Shown here: positions 1 to 13,600 of the stretch, piece after piece | How the letters are laid out: every line of letters begins with the position of its first letter | Numbering within the stretch: position 1 is the stretch's first letter | Assembly: GCF_037042905.1 (NCBI RefSeq) | Contig: NC_087257.1 | Span: 9,950,001-10,014,000 of the forward strand | Direction of reading: 5' to 3' | DNA: 64,000 nucleotides | From: Lytechinus pictus | Lineage: Eukaryota > Echinodermata > Echinoidea > Temnopleuroida > Toxopneustidae | Translations under genes and position numbers: made by a program | Notes under the pieces: model-generated | Database searches by the model: none | What the model was told of the DNA's origin: nothing | Seen by the model: only the letters and a program-made list of their open reading frames with translations

Positions 1-121
1 TTGTTTTGTACACAAATTTTCAGATTTTCCCCTTTATTTTACATATTTCACATTATCTCCTCCTGACCTTGACATATGTAGTGTGAAATATATTCTCCCA
101 TGACATATGTTGGGCTCCGAA

Positions 122-330
122 GGAGGCAAGTTGCAATTTGAAAGATAATGGGGAAAATGTGTTTACGAAACAAATGGAGAGTTGTCCACAAAATCAGCCA
201 TTTTGAAGCATGTTTGCCAATTTGAGGATCCCCATAGAGAGTACAAGAGTTTTCAAACTTCAATAACTCGCTCAGTCTCTAACCGATTTTGATAAAACAA
301 GTTTTAGATTGCTCCTCTCATTTTATTCTT
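122..330. repeat. Partial hairpin MITE arm
   Basis: Contains the phrase found in the TTAA elements further right: a GAGGATCC..CATAG block, then 'caataact', then 'aaccgattttgat'. Compare 2520-2570 and 54260-54330. Only one arm is clear, so this looks like a decayed copy. Confidence 0.4.
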
Positions 331-385
331 TCTGGTAAGATTGCTTTTCTTCTTAGGTTTAGGTTTCCTTTAAGGTTATGACTTA

Positions 386-575
386 ATGTCCTTCAGCAAG
401 AAATTGATCCACGATGTGCTGCACTCAACCCAGGTGAGGTAAATGTGTACCGACGGCCGGGGAATTAAAAGCTGTGAGCGCTGTTGTAGCCTAGCATAGG
501 AGCGCCTTGAGCACCTAAGAATTAGGTGGGTATGTCCACAACATAAATATCCTATTTCATTATTTATTATTATGA
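386..575 (+). repeat. 5'-truncated tRNA-derived SINE body
   Basis: Starts inside the SINE body with 'ccttcagcaagaaattgatcc', followed by 'tgctgcactcaacccaggtgag', a 'gagcgc' block and a final ATT-rich tail. The same order of blocks occurs in the longer copies at 9538, 12728 and 27404. The tRNA-like head is missing. Confidence 0.7.
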
Positions 576-1496
576 ATAAGATATCCTATACCGGCTATTT
601 AATCGCGATTGTTTTTTCTACTTATGGCCCTTCAAAGGGTCGAGAAGAATGATGAAGTATTCATTCTTCTAGAATAAATTATCATTAGGCAGCTACAGTT
701 ATTAAAAGGAAAAAATTACATGCAATTTGGGTGTTGTTTTATTGAGAGTATAACTTGCATGTTTAATAATTTTGATGTGTCCAAATAATTAAACTTCTAA
801 ATAATCTCGTTCATATTACGAACCATAGTTCTGTAAGCCATTCCAAAAAATATAAGATTTTATATGAACGTAATGTATCCACTTTTGAATCCGCCAGTAG
901 GTAAGATAAATGAAAAATAACGGATTCTTAATTACACGGACATCATTTTAAAACTTATTTTCTATTTTTGCTGTGAATTAAAAAAAAAAATATCTTGGAT
1001 ACGTTTAGTAGTGGTGGGTCGATTATTCATTGTTTATATTTGTACACCGATGATGCATTTTCTATTTTTAATGTAGTCAATATCTTTATCAATGGTAACT
1101 TTGCAGTCGAAATCTCCATGTTTCCTTTATTGTCATCATTATTAAATGAATCGAAATTACAAATATAATAAAGTGAATAGGTAAAACGGTGAGTTATTTA
1201 TTCAGTCATGGACCTAGTATTAGAGACCATTATTTGATTGGGGCTTGCGATTTCAAGCTGGAAGTGAAGAATACTTTCTGGGCATTTGCATAGCTAGGAC
1301 GGAAATGTAAAGGTCGTCCAATCTAGTCTGCCGTGAGCGACACTTTTGGACCTATTTCGAATGTTGATACAATGCGAATGGCGGCGAGTATAGTGGTTGG
1401 AATATGTCGCATCTTTAAGAGGTGCAGTTTTTATGGGTTGTGAGGAGGGAGGCTGCAGAATAGGTGAAAGGAGTTTTTTTTAAACACACGCATCAC

Positions 1497-1545
1497 ATAT
1501 TAGAGAGATAGGTAGATAGAAAGAAAGATAGATAGATAAATGGTT
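1497..1545. repeat. GATA-type microsatellite
   Basis: Imperfect (GATA)n / (GAAA)n run. Confidence 0.8.
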
Positions 1546-1799
1546 TATTTGATAAAAAAATCATACATCATGGCGGCCATGCAGGCAGAATTGTGATGCA
1601 TTTACATGAATTGACATGAATCAATACATTAAAATGAAATAAATAACATTGAATTATAGTTATAATGATATTAAGCGCAAGTTTTTTGGAATAGAAAATT
1701 AGAATAGTATAATGGCAATGTAGATTAATTAATGATTGCAAAGATAGATAGAATCATTTTGATGCATTACTGATACTGTTGATACAAAATATAATGCCT

Positions 1800-1968
1800 A
1801 TTGCATTTCCAAGTATTGCTAACAGTCTGATAAAGGATAGATTGGCATTGCTGAATAAACGCCTTGCTCAAGGACATCGTAAGTGCCGTGCCCGGGGATC
1901 GAACCTCAGACTTTCATGTGCATGGTGTGTTTAGTCATGCGCCTTCGACCGCTCGGCCACGGCACCTC
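1800..1968 (-). repeat. SINE with tRNA-Leu/Ser-like head
   Basis: On the minus strand, 1966 down to about 1885 reads as a long-variable-arm tRNA-like sequence: D-arm 'GGCCGAGCGGTCGAAGGCG', T-arm 'GAGGTTCGATCCCC' and acceptor-like 'GTGCCGT...ACGGCAC'. It continues into 'gatgtccttgagcaaggc', a phrase typical of SINE bodies. The anticodon arm does not fold cleanly, so this is not called as a functional tRNA gene. A decayed relative lies on the plus strand at 9946. Confidence 0.6.
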
Positions 1969-2060
1969 ATATACAGTTGCTAAATGCCCTTAAGAACCTG
2001 GTAAAGCATTAACCTCCATGGCATTTTGTTATATAATTATCTGGAAATTAAAAAAATTAA

Positions 2061-2641
2061 AGGGATGGTCCAGGCTGAAAGTATTTATAGCTTAATAAAT
2101 AGAGTAGAATTCAATGAGCAAAATGCCGAAAATGTCATCAAAATCGGATAAGAAATAACAAAGTTATTGAATTTTAAAGTTTAGCAATATTTTGTGAAAA
2201 CAGTCGTCATGAATATTCATTAGGTGGGCTGATGATGTCACATCTCCACTTGTTCTTTTGTATTTTATTATATGAAATTAGGTTTATTTAAATTTCTTCC
2301 TCCAAGAACTAGAAAAATTGGATTGACAACTGATTTAGTGCATTAGATATTTATTGCTGCAACTTATTTCATTATAAGGGAGACATATTATTCACACAAG
2401 TATGAAATAAATAAAAAATATGATTTTATGTAATAACATAAGAAAACGGAAAGTGGGGATGTGACATCATCAGCCCACCTAATGAATATTCATGACAACT
2501 GTTCTCACAAAATATTGATAAACTTTAAACTTCAATAACTTTATTATTTGTTAACCGATTTTGATGAAATTTTCTGCATTTTGCTTAGTGAATTATACTC
2601 TATGTATTAAGATATAAATATTTTCAGCCCGGACCATCCCT
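2061..2641. mobile_element. TTAA-flanked hairpin MITE (family A)
   Basis: Ends are exact inverted repeats starting AGGGATGGTCC, with TTAA on both sides (2057-2060 and 2642-2645). The two halves are inverted copies over almost their full length; for example 'aggtgggctgatgatgtcac' near 2222 reappears inverted near 2480. There is no transposase frame. TTAA-AGGRR ends match the definition of T2-type (Kolobok/piggyBac-like) MITEs known from Xenopus; the superfamily assignment is inference. Confidence 0.88.
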
Positions 2642-3042
2642 TTAAGCTCACGTGAAAATCCCCATCATTCTTTGTACTGAATTGTCTATTGTTGAACTTG
2701 TCGGTCGGTACTGGTCTGACATCATCTATATTAGAACAAGACTTAAATGAAACTGCATAGGGAGGTAAAAGACACAGACCAATTAAACGCATCTAAATGT
2801 TTTTTTTTTAATTAAATTAAATTGCATTCATTGTCTAATCTTACTGACAAGTACATTGTGATATAATAACGTCTATCCAAAACAAAATAGTAAATTGGAG
2901 CCAAATTATACCAACATAGTAATCTTGATTAACCCATAGTGAAAAGTACCTCATATCTTAGTTCGAACAAAATGTTTATACATCGCTATTCATTATCCAT
3001 GTCTATTACACTTGTTTAAATCTCATGACAAAGGCCATCTTC

Positions 3043-3255
3043 TATAGAGGTGTTATGGCTTAATGGATATGTCTTCGGATTTTGAGACACAAGGTCTGAG
3101 TTTCAAATCCCAAGGCGTTTATCTACATGTGTAACTCTTCACCCAGGTGTCGTACATGGGTCCGGTCGGAGGGAATTACTTGAATTCTCGGGCTCGGGAT
3201 CAAGGTAGCCTAGCTAAACCATGGGTAATAATATACAGCGCTTTACGTATTATTA
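3043..3255 (+). repeat. tRNA-derived SINE, divergent copy
   Basis: Same block order as the other SINEs: 'gttatggcttaatgg' (A-box region), 'gagtttcaaatcccaa' (B-box region), 'tcacccagg', and a final AT-rich tail with 'gcgctttac'. It is divergent and likely old. Confidence 0.6.
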
Positions 3256-4319
3256 TTTTTCTTCATCACAAATGTCATTGTCTTACAAACTTCAATGTTC
3301 GGTTGTACTGATGAATCCAAGCCGAGTTCACGGCCTTGAGGAGAAGATGACTCCCTCTCCGATTACAAATGTGCAACCCTGTCCATAGAACTTGTCTGAG
3401 ATAATATTTTGATTCGTAGAAGAAAAACGTCATTCTGACGCCATAAAGGGTGTCGATAACAATTCCGATACTCATGGAGCTGTTAAAGTTGCATTATTTA
3501 CATTTATTTAAAGTTGCACTGGACTTTATTTGTCCCGTCATCCCCTAGGCATCGTGCGGTTTAATAATAATCATGTATTTGCTGAATTCCGAATAGAACC
3601 TGGGAAAGCATCAACTTTCATCAGGTTCTTGGTAGTTTTGTTACGTAATTACAAGAATCTGCATGGAAACATAAACTTTAGCTGTACTGAATTAAGGTTG
3701 TTGAAACACACACGTCGTGTTCAAGGATTTAGGTGACATCAGACACGTCAGAACTTTAACATGAGAAGACGCCAAACCGAGACTGCAGAGTTGTGTTCCA
3801 TAACTACTTTTTGGAGCGAGCTTTCTGTATCATTAATGCACGCGGAAACGCGCACCCGCACAAGCAAAGTGCATTAAATCGAGGATTGTAGATTATGGAT
3901 TAAATTCACACAGGACATTAAATGTGTTAAAATGATCGGAACAAACACAAATATTTTTTTTGTAAAAATAAACATTTCCTTTGAACAACCTTGGTACACA
4001 AATAATAAGATGGGCATAGTTGTTAAATTTTAGAAACAACTTCGGTGTTTTTTTCCCAATACAAACCATTCATGAACTGTATAATTTACAATGCAACTTA
4101 ACCAATATTTTATTTTATCTATAAATTATTCGAGACTGTACTGGGTTTCCAAAAATCACCTCAGCAGAAGGACGGCGTGCCGCATGAGAGCTGAAAGCTA
4201 AGTGGAGTTCTACGAAAAACAATGTTATGCTTTCGAACCCATCAATACGTTTTGACATATACTTCAAGAGTTCCTTCTTGAACGGAAATTAAATTATACA
4301 TTTGAATTCTTTCTTTCAG

Positions 4320-4491
4320 GAAGCTAAGATGTACCCGTAACATGATCCACATGCATCTCTTCATGTCCTTCATTCTTCGCGCCATCTTCGTCTTCATCCG
4401 GGACATCATCCAGGCACAGAACGAAGCAGCATTGCTTAAAGCCGAACTTCAAGACTCGGAAATAGGAGACGCAGAAAACTCTACACTCTCT
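4320..4491 (+). CDS. Receptor exon: ICL1, TM2 and ECL1
   Basis: The acceptor follows a pyrimidine tract ending 'tttcag'; the donor is 'gtaagt' at 4492. The exon enters in phase 1 and leaves in phase 0. It encodes '[20 protein letters not shown]', then a charged first extracellular loop of about 30 residues rich in Glu, Ala and Leu, with an N-glycosylation sequon (Asn-Ser-Thr) near its end. A long ECL1 is a PTH-receptor trait. The ATG at 4342 is an internal Met of TM2, not a start codon. Confidence 0.93.
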
Positions 4492-4631
4492 GTAAGTAGA
4501 GGGCGCCCGACAGGAGCAAATCTAAAAGAATATTCAAATGTTTGAATAAATTCAAATGGGTTTGTCATGGACAAGGACAGCGCTACGACAAGGGGGAAGC
4601 AGTGTGTGTGAGGGTGTGTGTGAGGGTGTGT

Positions 4632-4664
<33 letters not shown>

Positions 4665-7600
4665 GGGGGGGGGGTTAATAGGAGTACGATATGTTCAAAT
4701 TTGTTATGATAAATTATGAATATGGGCACTACAGGGGGGAGGTACGATCACCTTTGTCCCATTGTAGCACTGATTATTCAGAAATTCCCCCCCCCCCCCC
4801 CAAAAAAAAAAAAAGAAGAGAAGGATAAACAAAAATGAAAAAAAGAAGTAGTACCACAGAAGGAAATCAATACTAACCCGTTATGGATAAGAGCGGCGGT
4901 GCAGGAGGAGGGGGGTCATGAGGCGATCATCCCCAGTCCCCTCCCCTAGTGTAAACATGAAATAAGGGGGAAAGGAGGATAAAGGGAAATAATAGAAAGA
5001 AAGAATAATACACAGGTCTGAGTTGAGTAAATTATATTTAAGAAACTCAAATATGACGTCACTTTCAGGGCGTCTTAATACACTTTATTAACTGTTTGGT
5101 TGTTTTATTTTGTTCCATTCAGCAACCGAATTACCAGAATCCCGGATGCAAGGTAGCCTTTACCCTGATCCAATATTTTCTGGTTGCGAATTTCTACTGG
5201 CTTCTCGTAGAGGGCGTCTATCTTCACTCCTTGATCACCTTGGCAGTGTTTTCCGAGAAGTCAATCTACAGATACATTGCACTTGGTTGGGGTAAGTTTT
5301 TTTTAATAATTTTTGTCTCGCCTGCGTAGCGGAGCGAGACATAGGTATCACTATTTCCGGCGGCGTCGTCGGCGTCGTCGTCGTCGTCAACAATTGTGTT
5401 GTACACCCAATAAATTTCTATAGCTTCGAGGTGGGATCACCAAATTCATACCAGAGGTCCATCTCTTGAAGGCACAGGTCAAGTTCGAATATGAGTCGAA
5501 TGTGAATAAGGTCGAAGGTCAATGAACTTTCCATGACTGGCACTGTTCTGTGTTGTACACACAATAACTTTCTATATCTTCGAGTTGGGATCACCAAATT
5601 CATACCAGAGGTCCATCTCCTGAAGGCACAGGTCAAGTTCGAATATGAGTCGAATGTGAATAAGGTCAAAGGTCAATGAACTTTCCATGACTGGCACTGT
5701 GCTGTGTTGTACACACAATAACTTTCTATAGCTTCGAGGTGAGATCGCCAAATTCATAGCAGAGGTCCATCTCTTGAAGGTGCAGGTCAAGTTCAAATGT
5801 GAGCCGAATTTGAATAAGGTCAAAGGTCACAGGTCAATGAACTTTCCATGACTGGCACTGTGCTGTGCTGTACACACAATAACTTTCTATATCTTCGAGG
5901 TAGGATTGCCAAATTCATACAAGAGGTCCATCTTTTGAAGGTGCAGGTCAAGTTCGAATATGAGTCGAATGTGAATAAGGTCAAAGGTCAATGAACTTTC
6001 CATTACTGGCACTGTGCTGTGTTGTACACACAATAACTTTCTATAGCTTCGAGGTGAGATCGCCAAATTCATAACAGAGGTCCATCTCTTGAAGGTGCAG
6101 GTCAAGTTCAAATGTGAGCCGAATTCGAATAAGGTCAAAGGTCAATGAACTTTCCATGACTGGCACTGTGCTGTGCTGTACACACAATAACTTTCTATAT
6201 CTTCAAGGTAGGATTGCCAAATTCATACAAGAGGTCCATCTTTTGAAGGTGCAGGTAAAGTTTGAATGTGAGTTGAATTTGATTAAGGCCAAAGGTCAAT
6301 GAACTCTTCATGACTGGCACTGTGCTGTGTTGTACACACAATAACTTTCTATAGCTTCGAGGTGGGATCGCCAAACTTGTAACAGATGTCCATCTCTTGA
6401 AGGTGCAGGTCAGGTTGGTTCGAATGTGAGTTGAATTCGATTAAGGTCAAAGGTCAATGAACTTTCACACTACTTTGTTCCTCTAATGACACGAACTTTA
6501 TAATTTTATACTTTTTAACACTAACATTTTACTTCAGAACTCAGTACTCTCTATACCTGAACCAGATTTTGTATTTTACTTGTTTATTCTTTAAAAACTG
6601 TTGTTATTTATTTAATGAGTTATAGTTCTTGGCACCATTTACAATATTCACACAAATTTGCCAATTGTACAATAGAAAAGCTGTCAAAGTTTCTTAAATG
6701 TTACCCTTCAGATTTGACATGCAGTCTCTTCATGACTGCAATATGCAGGCGAGACAACGCTTGGCGTTTGCCTTGTTTTTATCAATATCAATATCAAATA
6801 TTTCAGGCCTCGATCTAGACTTGAATTGAACAAGGGTTAGGGGGATGTATAGTCTTTATATTTTTTTTTTCTGCATGATACAATAACAACGTTTTATCCA
6901 CAGTCTTTCTCGAACGAAAATGAAGGGCTTGATACACGTGTATCCGCACTTGCCTGAACATAATTATTATGCTTGGTTATTTTTTTTTTAATTGATGAAA
7001 CTTGTCGAGTTTTTTTTTCGTGACAGTTCATTTCATACAAGTAAATTGAATAAAATTTGTATGTTCTAGGTGACTTGGAAAGGGTTCTTATTGAATGATA
7101 ATCAACATGATAATTGATATTATGTCTGTACTATTGAAAAAAAAAAGCATATGAAGAGCTCACTTGCAAATAGGGGTTAGGTCCATTTTTCATCAAAAAC
7201 GATATTTTTGTCTTAATATATAGATTTTTAGTAGCTCTATAAGATGGTACCAAAGAAAAGTCGAAATTCCCATTAAAAGTGATCTAAAATGGCAAAGAAA
7301 AATCACTTTTTTTCAAAAGGGGTTAGGTCCATTTCAGTTTGGTTGCAAAGGGGGTTAGGTCAACACATTATTTTTTTGGAAAAGAATATTTTAAAAAATA
7401 TGAAGACAGGTAAATTTCTTTTATACCAAATTTTATGTTCATATGATAGGGTAGTACATCATGACAATTTAGTTTCTCATAAGAATATTGCAGTAAGTGA
7501 GAATAAAAAACATGGTTTTTCTCGGAATGGTAAAAAGTGGACCTAACACCTAACACATATCTCAAAGAAAACATTAAAATACATATCCCAACCCCCATAT

Positions 7601-10600
7601 TAAGTCTTAATAGTCAAAACCCTTCACTAATAATCAGTCCGGTGTAATGTTCTATACTAGTATAAATATGTTTGCAACGTGTTTGTGGATTTTACTCTCA
7701 TTATCATTAGATGTAACAAGCTTTCATGGAGTTTTCAATGAACGCTTTCAAAGATCATGTGCATTTTTGACAATGCGTGGTGGTAATCTAAGCGATGCCA
7801 TGGGAAAGCCTGGCAAGGACGTTCCGTCTCACATTTATGCCTTGATTTGTTTTCAATTGTCTCCTGCTTTTTTTCCTTCTCGAACCCATAGGGAAAATGA
7901 AAACGCAGCAAAAGTCAGAGAACATGCGAAATGAAGATTCCCGCGTTTTCGTGCCACGCTTCGATTGTAGCTCTTCAGACATCCTGCCATTGTGTCTGAT
8001 ATCAGGATACATTGTCTGAACCGGGACATTGTTTTCATGGTCCTTGAGATGTGATTTGGAAAGTTTCCGTGAAATTCTATATATCGGAATGTTCTTTTAA
8101 CATTCTATTTTTTCATCACTGACTCTATTTTTTATTTGACTATCCGATCGTGGTTCTTTGAAAATATCCTGCAAGAAAAGGGATTATTGAAGTCCCAACT
8201 CGGTCGATAGGGTGTTATTGATCTCCCTGACTTTTCAAGCCACTGACTTTCCAGGGTGTTTGATCCTTGCATTTTACTTTGTAAATATCTACTCATATGA
8301 TTTCTACCTCCGAAATATTAATTGATGATAGTAGGGATTTATTTGCAGGTGCAACGTGGACGGATTCTACAACATAGTCAATCTATTGAAAATCCCTGTC
8401 AAATCACAATGGACAGCTGAGAGAATTTTTGTCGAAAGTTGGTGAACCGGGAAAGCAGATCGTCCTAGGATTCGGAGCCGACAAACAATTGCAAATTTGT
8501 CGTTTGTCCACAGTCCTGAGTAACACTGCTTTTTTGATTCACCGATTTTCGACAAAGACTGCTTTGTCACGAAGTGCTTTTTACAATAGATTATCTACGT
8601 TCCAGAAAGCGTCTGCGTTGTGGTTGCGAAAACATCTCTACCCAACTGTCACCAGTCAAGAGACGCACGAGATGTGGATAAGAAGTAGTGAAGGGCAAAT
8701 AGACTGACAGACAATGTATGGTGAAATAATTTCCTTTCCGTCATGCTTTCTCTCGCCTTTTCGGTACCTTTTCCTCCAGGAAAGCGGACCTCCCAATCCC
8801 CAGTATCGAGCTGCGTTATCTGGTTATTATGTTCCTTTTCCTCATCTCCCTCGTTGCTCCTTGTTCTACTCACATATGGGTTGATTGATACATTGTATGT
8901 TCAGATAGATTTTGATGTAAACATAATACACGAAGAAGTAGACGGTAATGGGCCAATGCAAAAGTGAAATAAGAAGAATAACAGAGAATAAGAAATAGAA
9001 AAAGGGGGAAGGAAAGGGAGAGGGAGTGTGCGCGTTCGTATAGAGTATCTTCTCCCAGTTGATACCATATTTGTGTGGTATAATTATGTTAACGCTTTGA
9101 TAATCAGGTGGTATTTTTTTTACTGCGATGTAAAGCTTTGCGCCAAAGTAAGATGGCAATGATGTAACAATCCTACATAAATTAGTAAACAAATTTGAAA
9201 ATTCCTTTTCAATGAAATTGACTTTAGGAATTGATACTAAAAAGTGTTTAACAATTCTAATGTTAATTATTGAAAATGGATTTTAGGATCATGACATCTG
9301 GATTCATTCAATCCAGTCTTGCCTTATTTTTCGCAAGTCAAAAGTTGCATCACTGCAAAGAATACCTACTGATTATTCAAACGTGAAGACATGAAAAAAT
9401 GGCATTTGATTTAGGGGAACTCTTTCCCGCCATAAATAATGATTATGTGTTCATAACATATTTCCCCCTTAACATGCTTAACTTGGGGATTTGTGAGGTG
9501 TCATTTTTGTTTGTTTTACTCACACGGTGTATATGTGGAGCGTTGTGGCCCAGTGTATAAGTCTTCTGACTTTGAAAAAGAGGGTCATGGGTTCGAATCC
9601 CAGCCATGGCGTAATTTCCTTCAGCAAGAAATTTATCCACATTGTGCTGCACTCGACCCAGGTGAGGTGAATGGGTACCCGGTAGGATTAATTCCATGAA
9701 TGCATGAGCGCTGAAAGGCAGCTGGAGCTAAAGTCGGGGTAATAATAATAACAACGCGCATCGGAATAGAATATTTCTAGATAGATGGCGCTATATAATA
9801 GCTATTATTATTATTATTATTCAAAACAAAAAAAATATTATTATGTATGGGTGTGTGGGAGTGTGCGTAGGGTGTGTGTAAGTATAAGGGAGAAGGGGTG
9901 GAGACATTTTAAGGCGGTACGGTTCTTCGGCGGCTGTGGAAGTGCCGTGGCGAAGTGTTCAAAGACCAAGCAAATGAAAGTCCGGGGTTCGATGATCTGC
10001 TAAGGTACTTACCTTTGAGGCGAGTCATTTTTGCTTCTTTCTATTTTTATTCTACTTTAAAATAGGTGGAAATGCTATAAGCATACGCGGTGACAGTGTG
10101 TATTGTGTGTGTGTTGTGATAAAAGGAGAATGAAACCTTTGGAACAAGATAGCTTGTGTGAAAACAGAAAAATCAAAGAAACAGATTATCGAAAGTTTGA
10201 GAAAAATCGGACAAATAATGAGAAAGCTATGAGCATTTGAATATTGTGATCACTAATGCTAAAGAGATCCTCAAATTGGCAATGCGACAAAGATGTGTGA
10301 TGTCACTTGTGAAAAACTCACCCCATTACTTTAGTATATATTTCACTTAAACTGCCTCTTTTATCACATCAGTAGATCATGAGTTCTTTCTATAGAAGGG
10401 CATGTAATACAGATTTTTAAAGAATACATCATGGATAAAGAGTTTGTATCACCATAAGAAAAAGCAAAAAGCTACATTTTGGGAGTATTCCATAGTCCAT
10501 TAAAGGGAAAGTTGTTCACATGTTACAGCACACACCATTGTCACATTGCCAATGGGAGGATCTCCATAGCATTAGTGATTGCAATATTCAAATGCTCATA

Positions 10601-13600
10601 ACTTTCTCGTTATTTGTCCGATTTTTCTCAAACTTTCTTTGTTCTTATTCTTTGATTATTCTGTTTCCACACAAGACTACTTGTTCCAAAGGTTTCATTC
10701 TCCTTTAAATATGAGTTAGCACATTTTGCACGAGTGTGTTGAGTGTGAGGATGTGTTGCAGAACTGCTCGCGTGTGTGAGTGTAAACATTGTAATTCAGA
10801 GAGGGGAAATACGGGGCAGGCGAAAAAGGGAGAGATAGATACGGAGAGGAAGGGGAGAGTGGGAGGGAGGTAACGGGACAGAATGAAAGGACGATCGATG
10901 CGAAGAAACCAGAAGTTAAGGAAAATCACTTAAGAATTCCACTTTAACTTTCAATTGAAAGCTCTACGCCCCTCTCATGATGATTCCAACGATGTGATTT
11001 CTCATTGATTCCATCTTACTACTTTCTATGATGATTGGACTGTCAACATAGTGGTTTTAAATTGCTTCATTTCCCTGCATCCCCAAGGCAATGTGCATTA
11101 TTTAGTATTCAATCTTAAATGTTCATTATCATTTTACCACCGCATCCAGCGAGTTCTTATACATAACCTAGGAGTAGATACAATCATTAATCTTCATTCT
11201 TTTCCTTACGTTTTAATCTCTTCTCTCCAATGGGGGAACATCGTGAGAATTATCTTCAAAAAGTCATTGCTTTTGGTCCATCGTTCGTCTTGCCAAATTC
11301 ACGGCACGCCGCTGCAGTAGTTAGGAATCCCCAGTCACCAAAGGGGAAAGGGATCCTCGTTTCACATTGAGCAATAAAGGCCTTTTGACACTCAATGTAA
11401 AGAGCTCCAAACACCTATTCCCTGTTCAATGTGAAATACTTTTTTCCATTAATAATCATGCTTCATGAAGAAAATAGTAGAATAAAGCCGTGTTGACTGG
11501 AAAGCAGAGGAATTCAATTCCAAAACGAAAAACAGGAATGGCAAATCGCTTGTAAATCCTGACTGACGTGGTATTGCCCGCGGATGGGTTTATTGGCAGC
11601 ATCGAATAGCTTCCATTTTGATTTTGCAAGAAAGCCCATTGAAATTTTTCGTTTCGAAGGCTCTATTTTCTTGTAGGATTCGTACCGCAGACTTTGTTTG
11701 AAAGTGGATTTTCTCCAAATTGATCTGTATAATACTGGACAGTTGTGCCCATTAGAAGCGAAATCTTTAATAGTATTATTGAGTATTGTCGTGGAGAAAA
11801 ACGAAAGTCACTTGTCTTTAAACCATCAATGTTTAACACTATCTCACATCCCTCGTTTATCATGTTACTTTGTCAAAACTCAGACAGGGCCATGGAAACG
11901 ATTTTTAACTGGCGGTGCTGGCTTGAATTTAAAGAGCATACACTCACAAAAAAATGTTTTCACTACAAAATAAAGGTCATTTTTTCTTACGAGAAATTTG
12001 ACCAAAAAAACACCAGGTTTTCACTAAACATAAAGGTCACCCATCGCTTCACAGGGCAATGAACTCAGAGGTAAAATAGGAAATCAGTGGTCTTTTGAAA
12101 AATATTGAATCATGCCAATTTTTAGGCGATATATTACATTTTTTTTAAAACAGTAATGAAGATGATCATGATGATAATAATACTGACAAGAATGGTAATA
12201 ATCGCAACAATAACAATAATATTGATGGTAACAATACTGAGCTATATATATAGAACAATTACATGCAACAAAACACATAATAGAAATGTTTCTAGGCGAA
12301 ACATATCAATTCTGATTACTTCACCTACGTGAAAACACATGAGATATTGCGCACAAATTTTCAGGCTTTCAAAGTCCCAAGCTTTTTTCTGTTACTAGCC
12401 AATAAACAGCGATTGTCAATCGTGTGAGTTAGACCCCGTCAGTCACATAGTGGCGTTGCTATGCTGGAACCAAAAATCCAACGTTTATATTATCGCATTC
12501 ATCATCATTATCATTCTGAGGAGAAAGCGAATGAGTGATTTAGTAGCAGTCGGCAAGGCAACGAATGTTTCAACTACTTGAAAATTGAATGTCATAAAAT
12601 AATATCGATAAACATGGTAAAAAGCAGCACTTGACATTCGTTAGTGTTCTGGGAAAAAATAATGTCTATTGCAAAGGTTCACCGGTTTTAAACCCTTGCT
12701 TTCTGTGCGATATTGCCTCTCATTTGTGTGGACTCGTCTTGGTATAGTGGTTCTGACTCTCGCCTTTCAAACAGAGGGCCGTGGGTTCGAATCCTAGCCA
12801 TGGTGTTTTTCCTTCAGCAATAACTTTATCCACTCTGTGCTGCACTCGACCCAGGTGAGGTGAATGGGTACCCGGTAGGATTAATTCCTTGCATGCTCTG
12901 AACGCATCTGATGGTAGCTCGAGCTAAAGCCGGGGTAATAATAGCAAAACGCTTTGTATCCTCGGACAAAAAGCGCTATATAAATTTAGCTATTATATTA
13001 TTACTCTTGTTTTTAGCATTCTCCCCTTTCTTTCACTTCCTAATTCTGATAATTCATTAATACATAATTACCATTCATGATAAGTACAACGATGATATTA
13101 ATGATAAATGAGTTTCATCAGACCAAGTAAAATATAAAAAAGTAATATATGTAAATTAAAAAAGAGTTTTATCAAACCAAGTTAAAAAAGGAAAACAAAT
13201 GATAAATGTGTTTTCCATTTATGTCATTTTTAGTATCTCTGTAAAACTATAATGTGATATGAATTCATTGAACGTTTAAAAAAATAGCCAAATGTATCAT
13301 GATAACCATATGTTATTTATAACAATTCTATAGATGTTCTAAATTTATCAAACTCTTTAATAGTACTACCAGTTTTAGACACGGTAGACTTGGAAAATGT
13401 AAAACGAATTGCACTTGCTGTGTGCTGGTCTTAAAAACAACTCCCTCTAAATTTTACATCTAGTCCGCTTTTGATTCTGTATTATCTACTTTTGATTAAT
13501 TTGATTGGAACTCCTCTAATGCATTGGAATTCTAATTATCATAAAACGAGGGAACATCTGAAATTCGATTACGATTTTTCCTTTTCACCAAGGTAGTATG

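Larger units (their letters stand above)
1..4319. other. Intron/upstream DNA before first visible receptor exon
   Basis: No coding exon recognised on either strand. I looked for the TM1 exon of the class B receptor that should precede 4320 and did not see one, so it is probably further left. The stretch is AT-rich and holds SINE pieces, a GATA microsatellite and one complete TTAA hairpin element, listed separately. Short reading frames here (for example minus strand 48-263 and 2607-2792) show no domain and partly lie in repeats. Confidence 0.6.
6756..9537. other. Receptor intron, nothing coding
   Basis: AT-rich intron. Apart from the two hairpin repeats listed below (7173 and 8345), no exon or RNA gene was recognised. 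Reading frames at 7647-7934 and 8429-8707 lack domain signals and sit in or beside repeats. Confidence 0.5.

Noticed and set aside
1885..1966. Functional tRNA gene on the minus strand
   Set aside because: D and T arms are good, but the anticodon arm does not fold normally and the sequence runs on into a SINE body.
5418..6302. Several 83-codon reading frames with nearly identical peptides
   Set aside because: They are the 154-bp satellite read in one frame; the similarity comes from tandem repetition.
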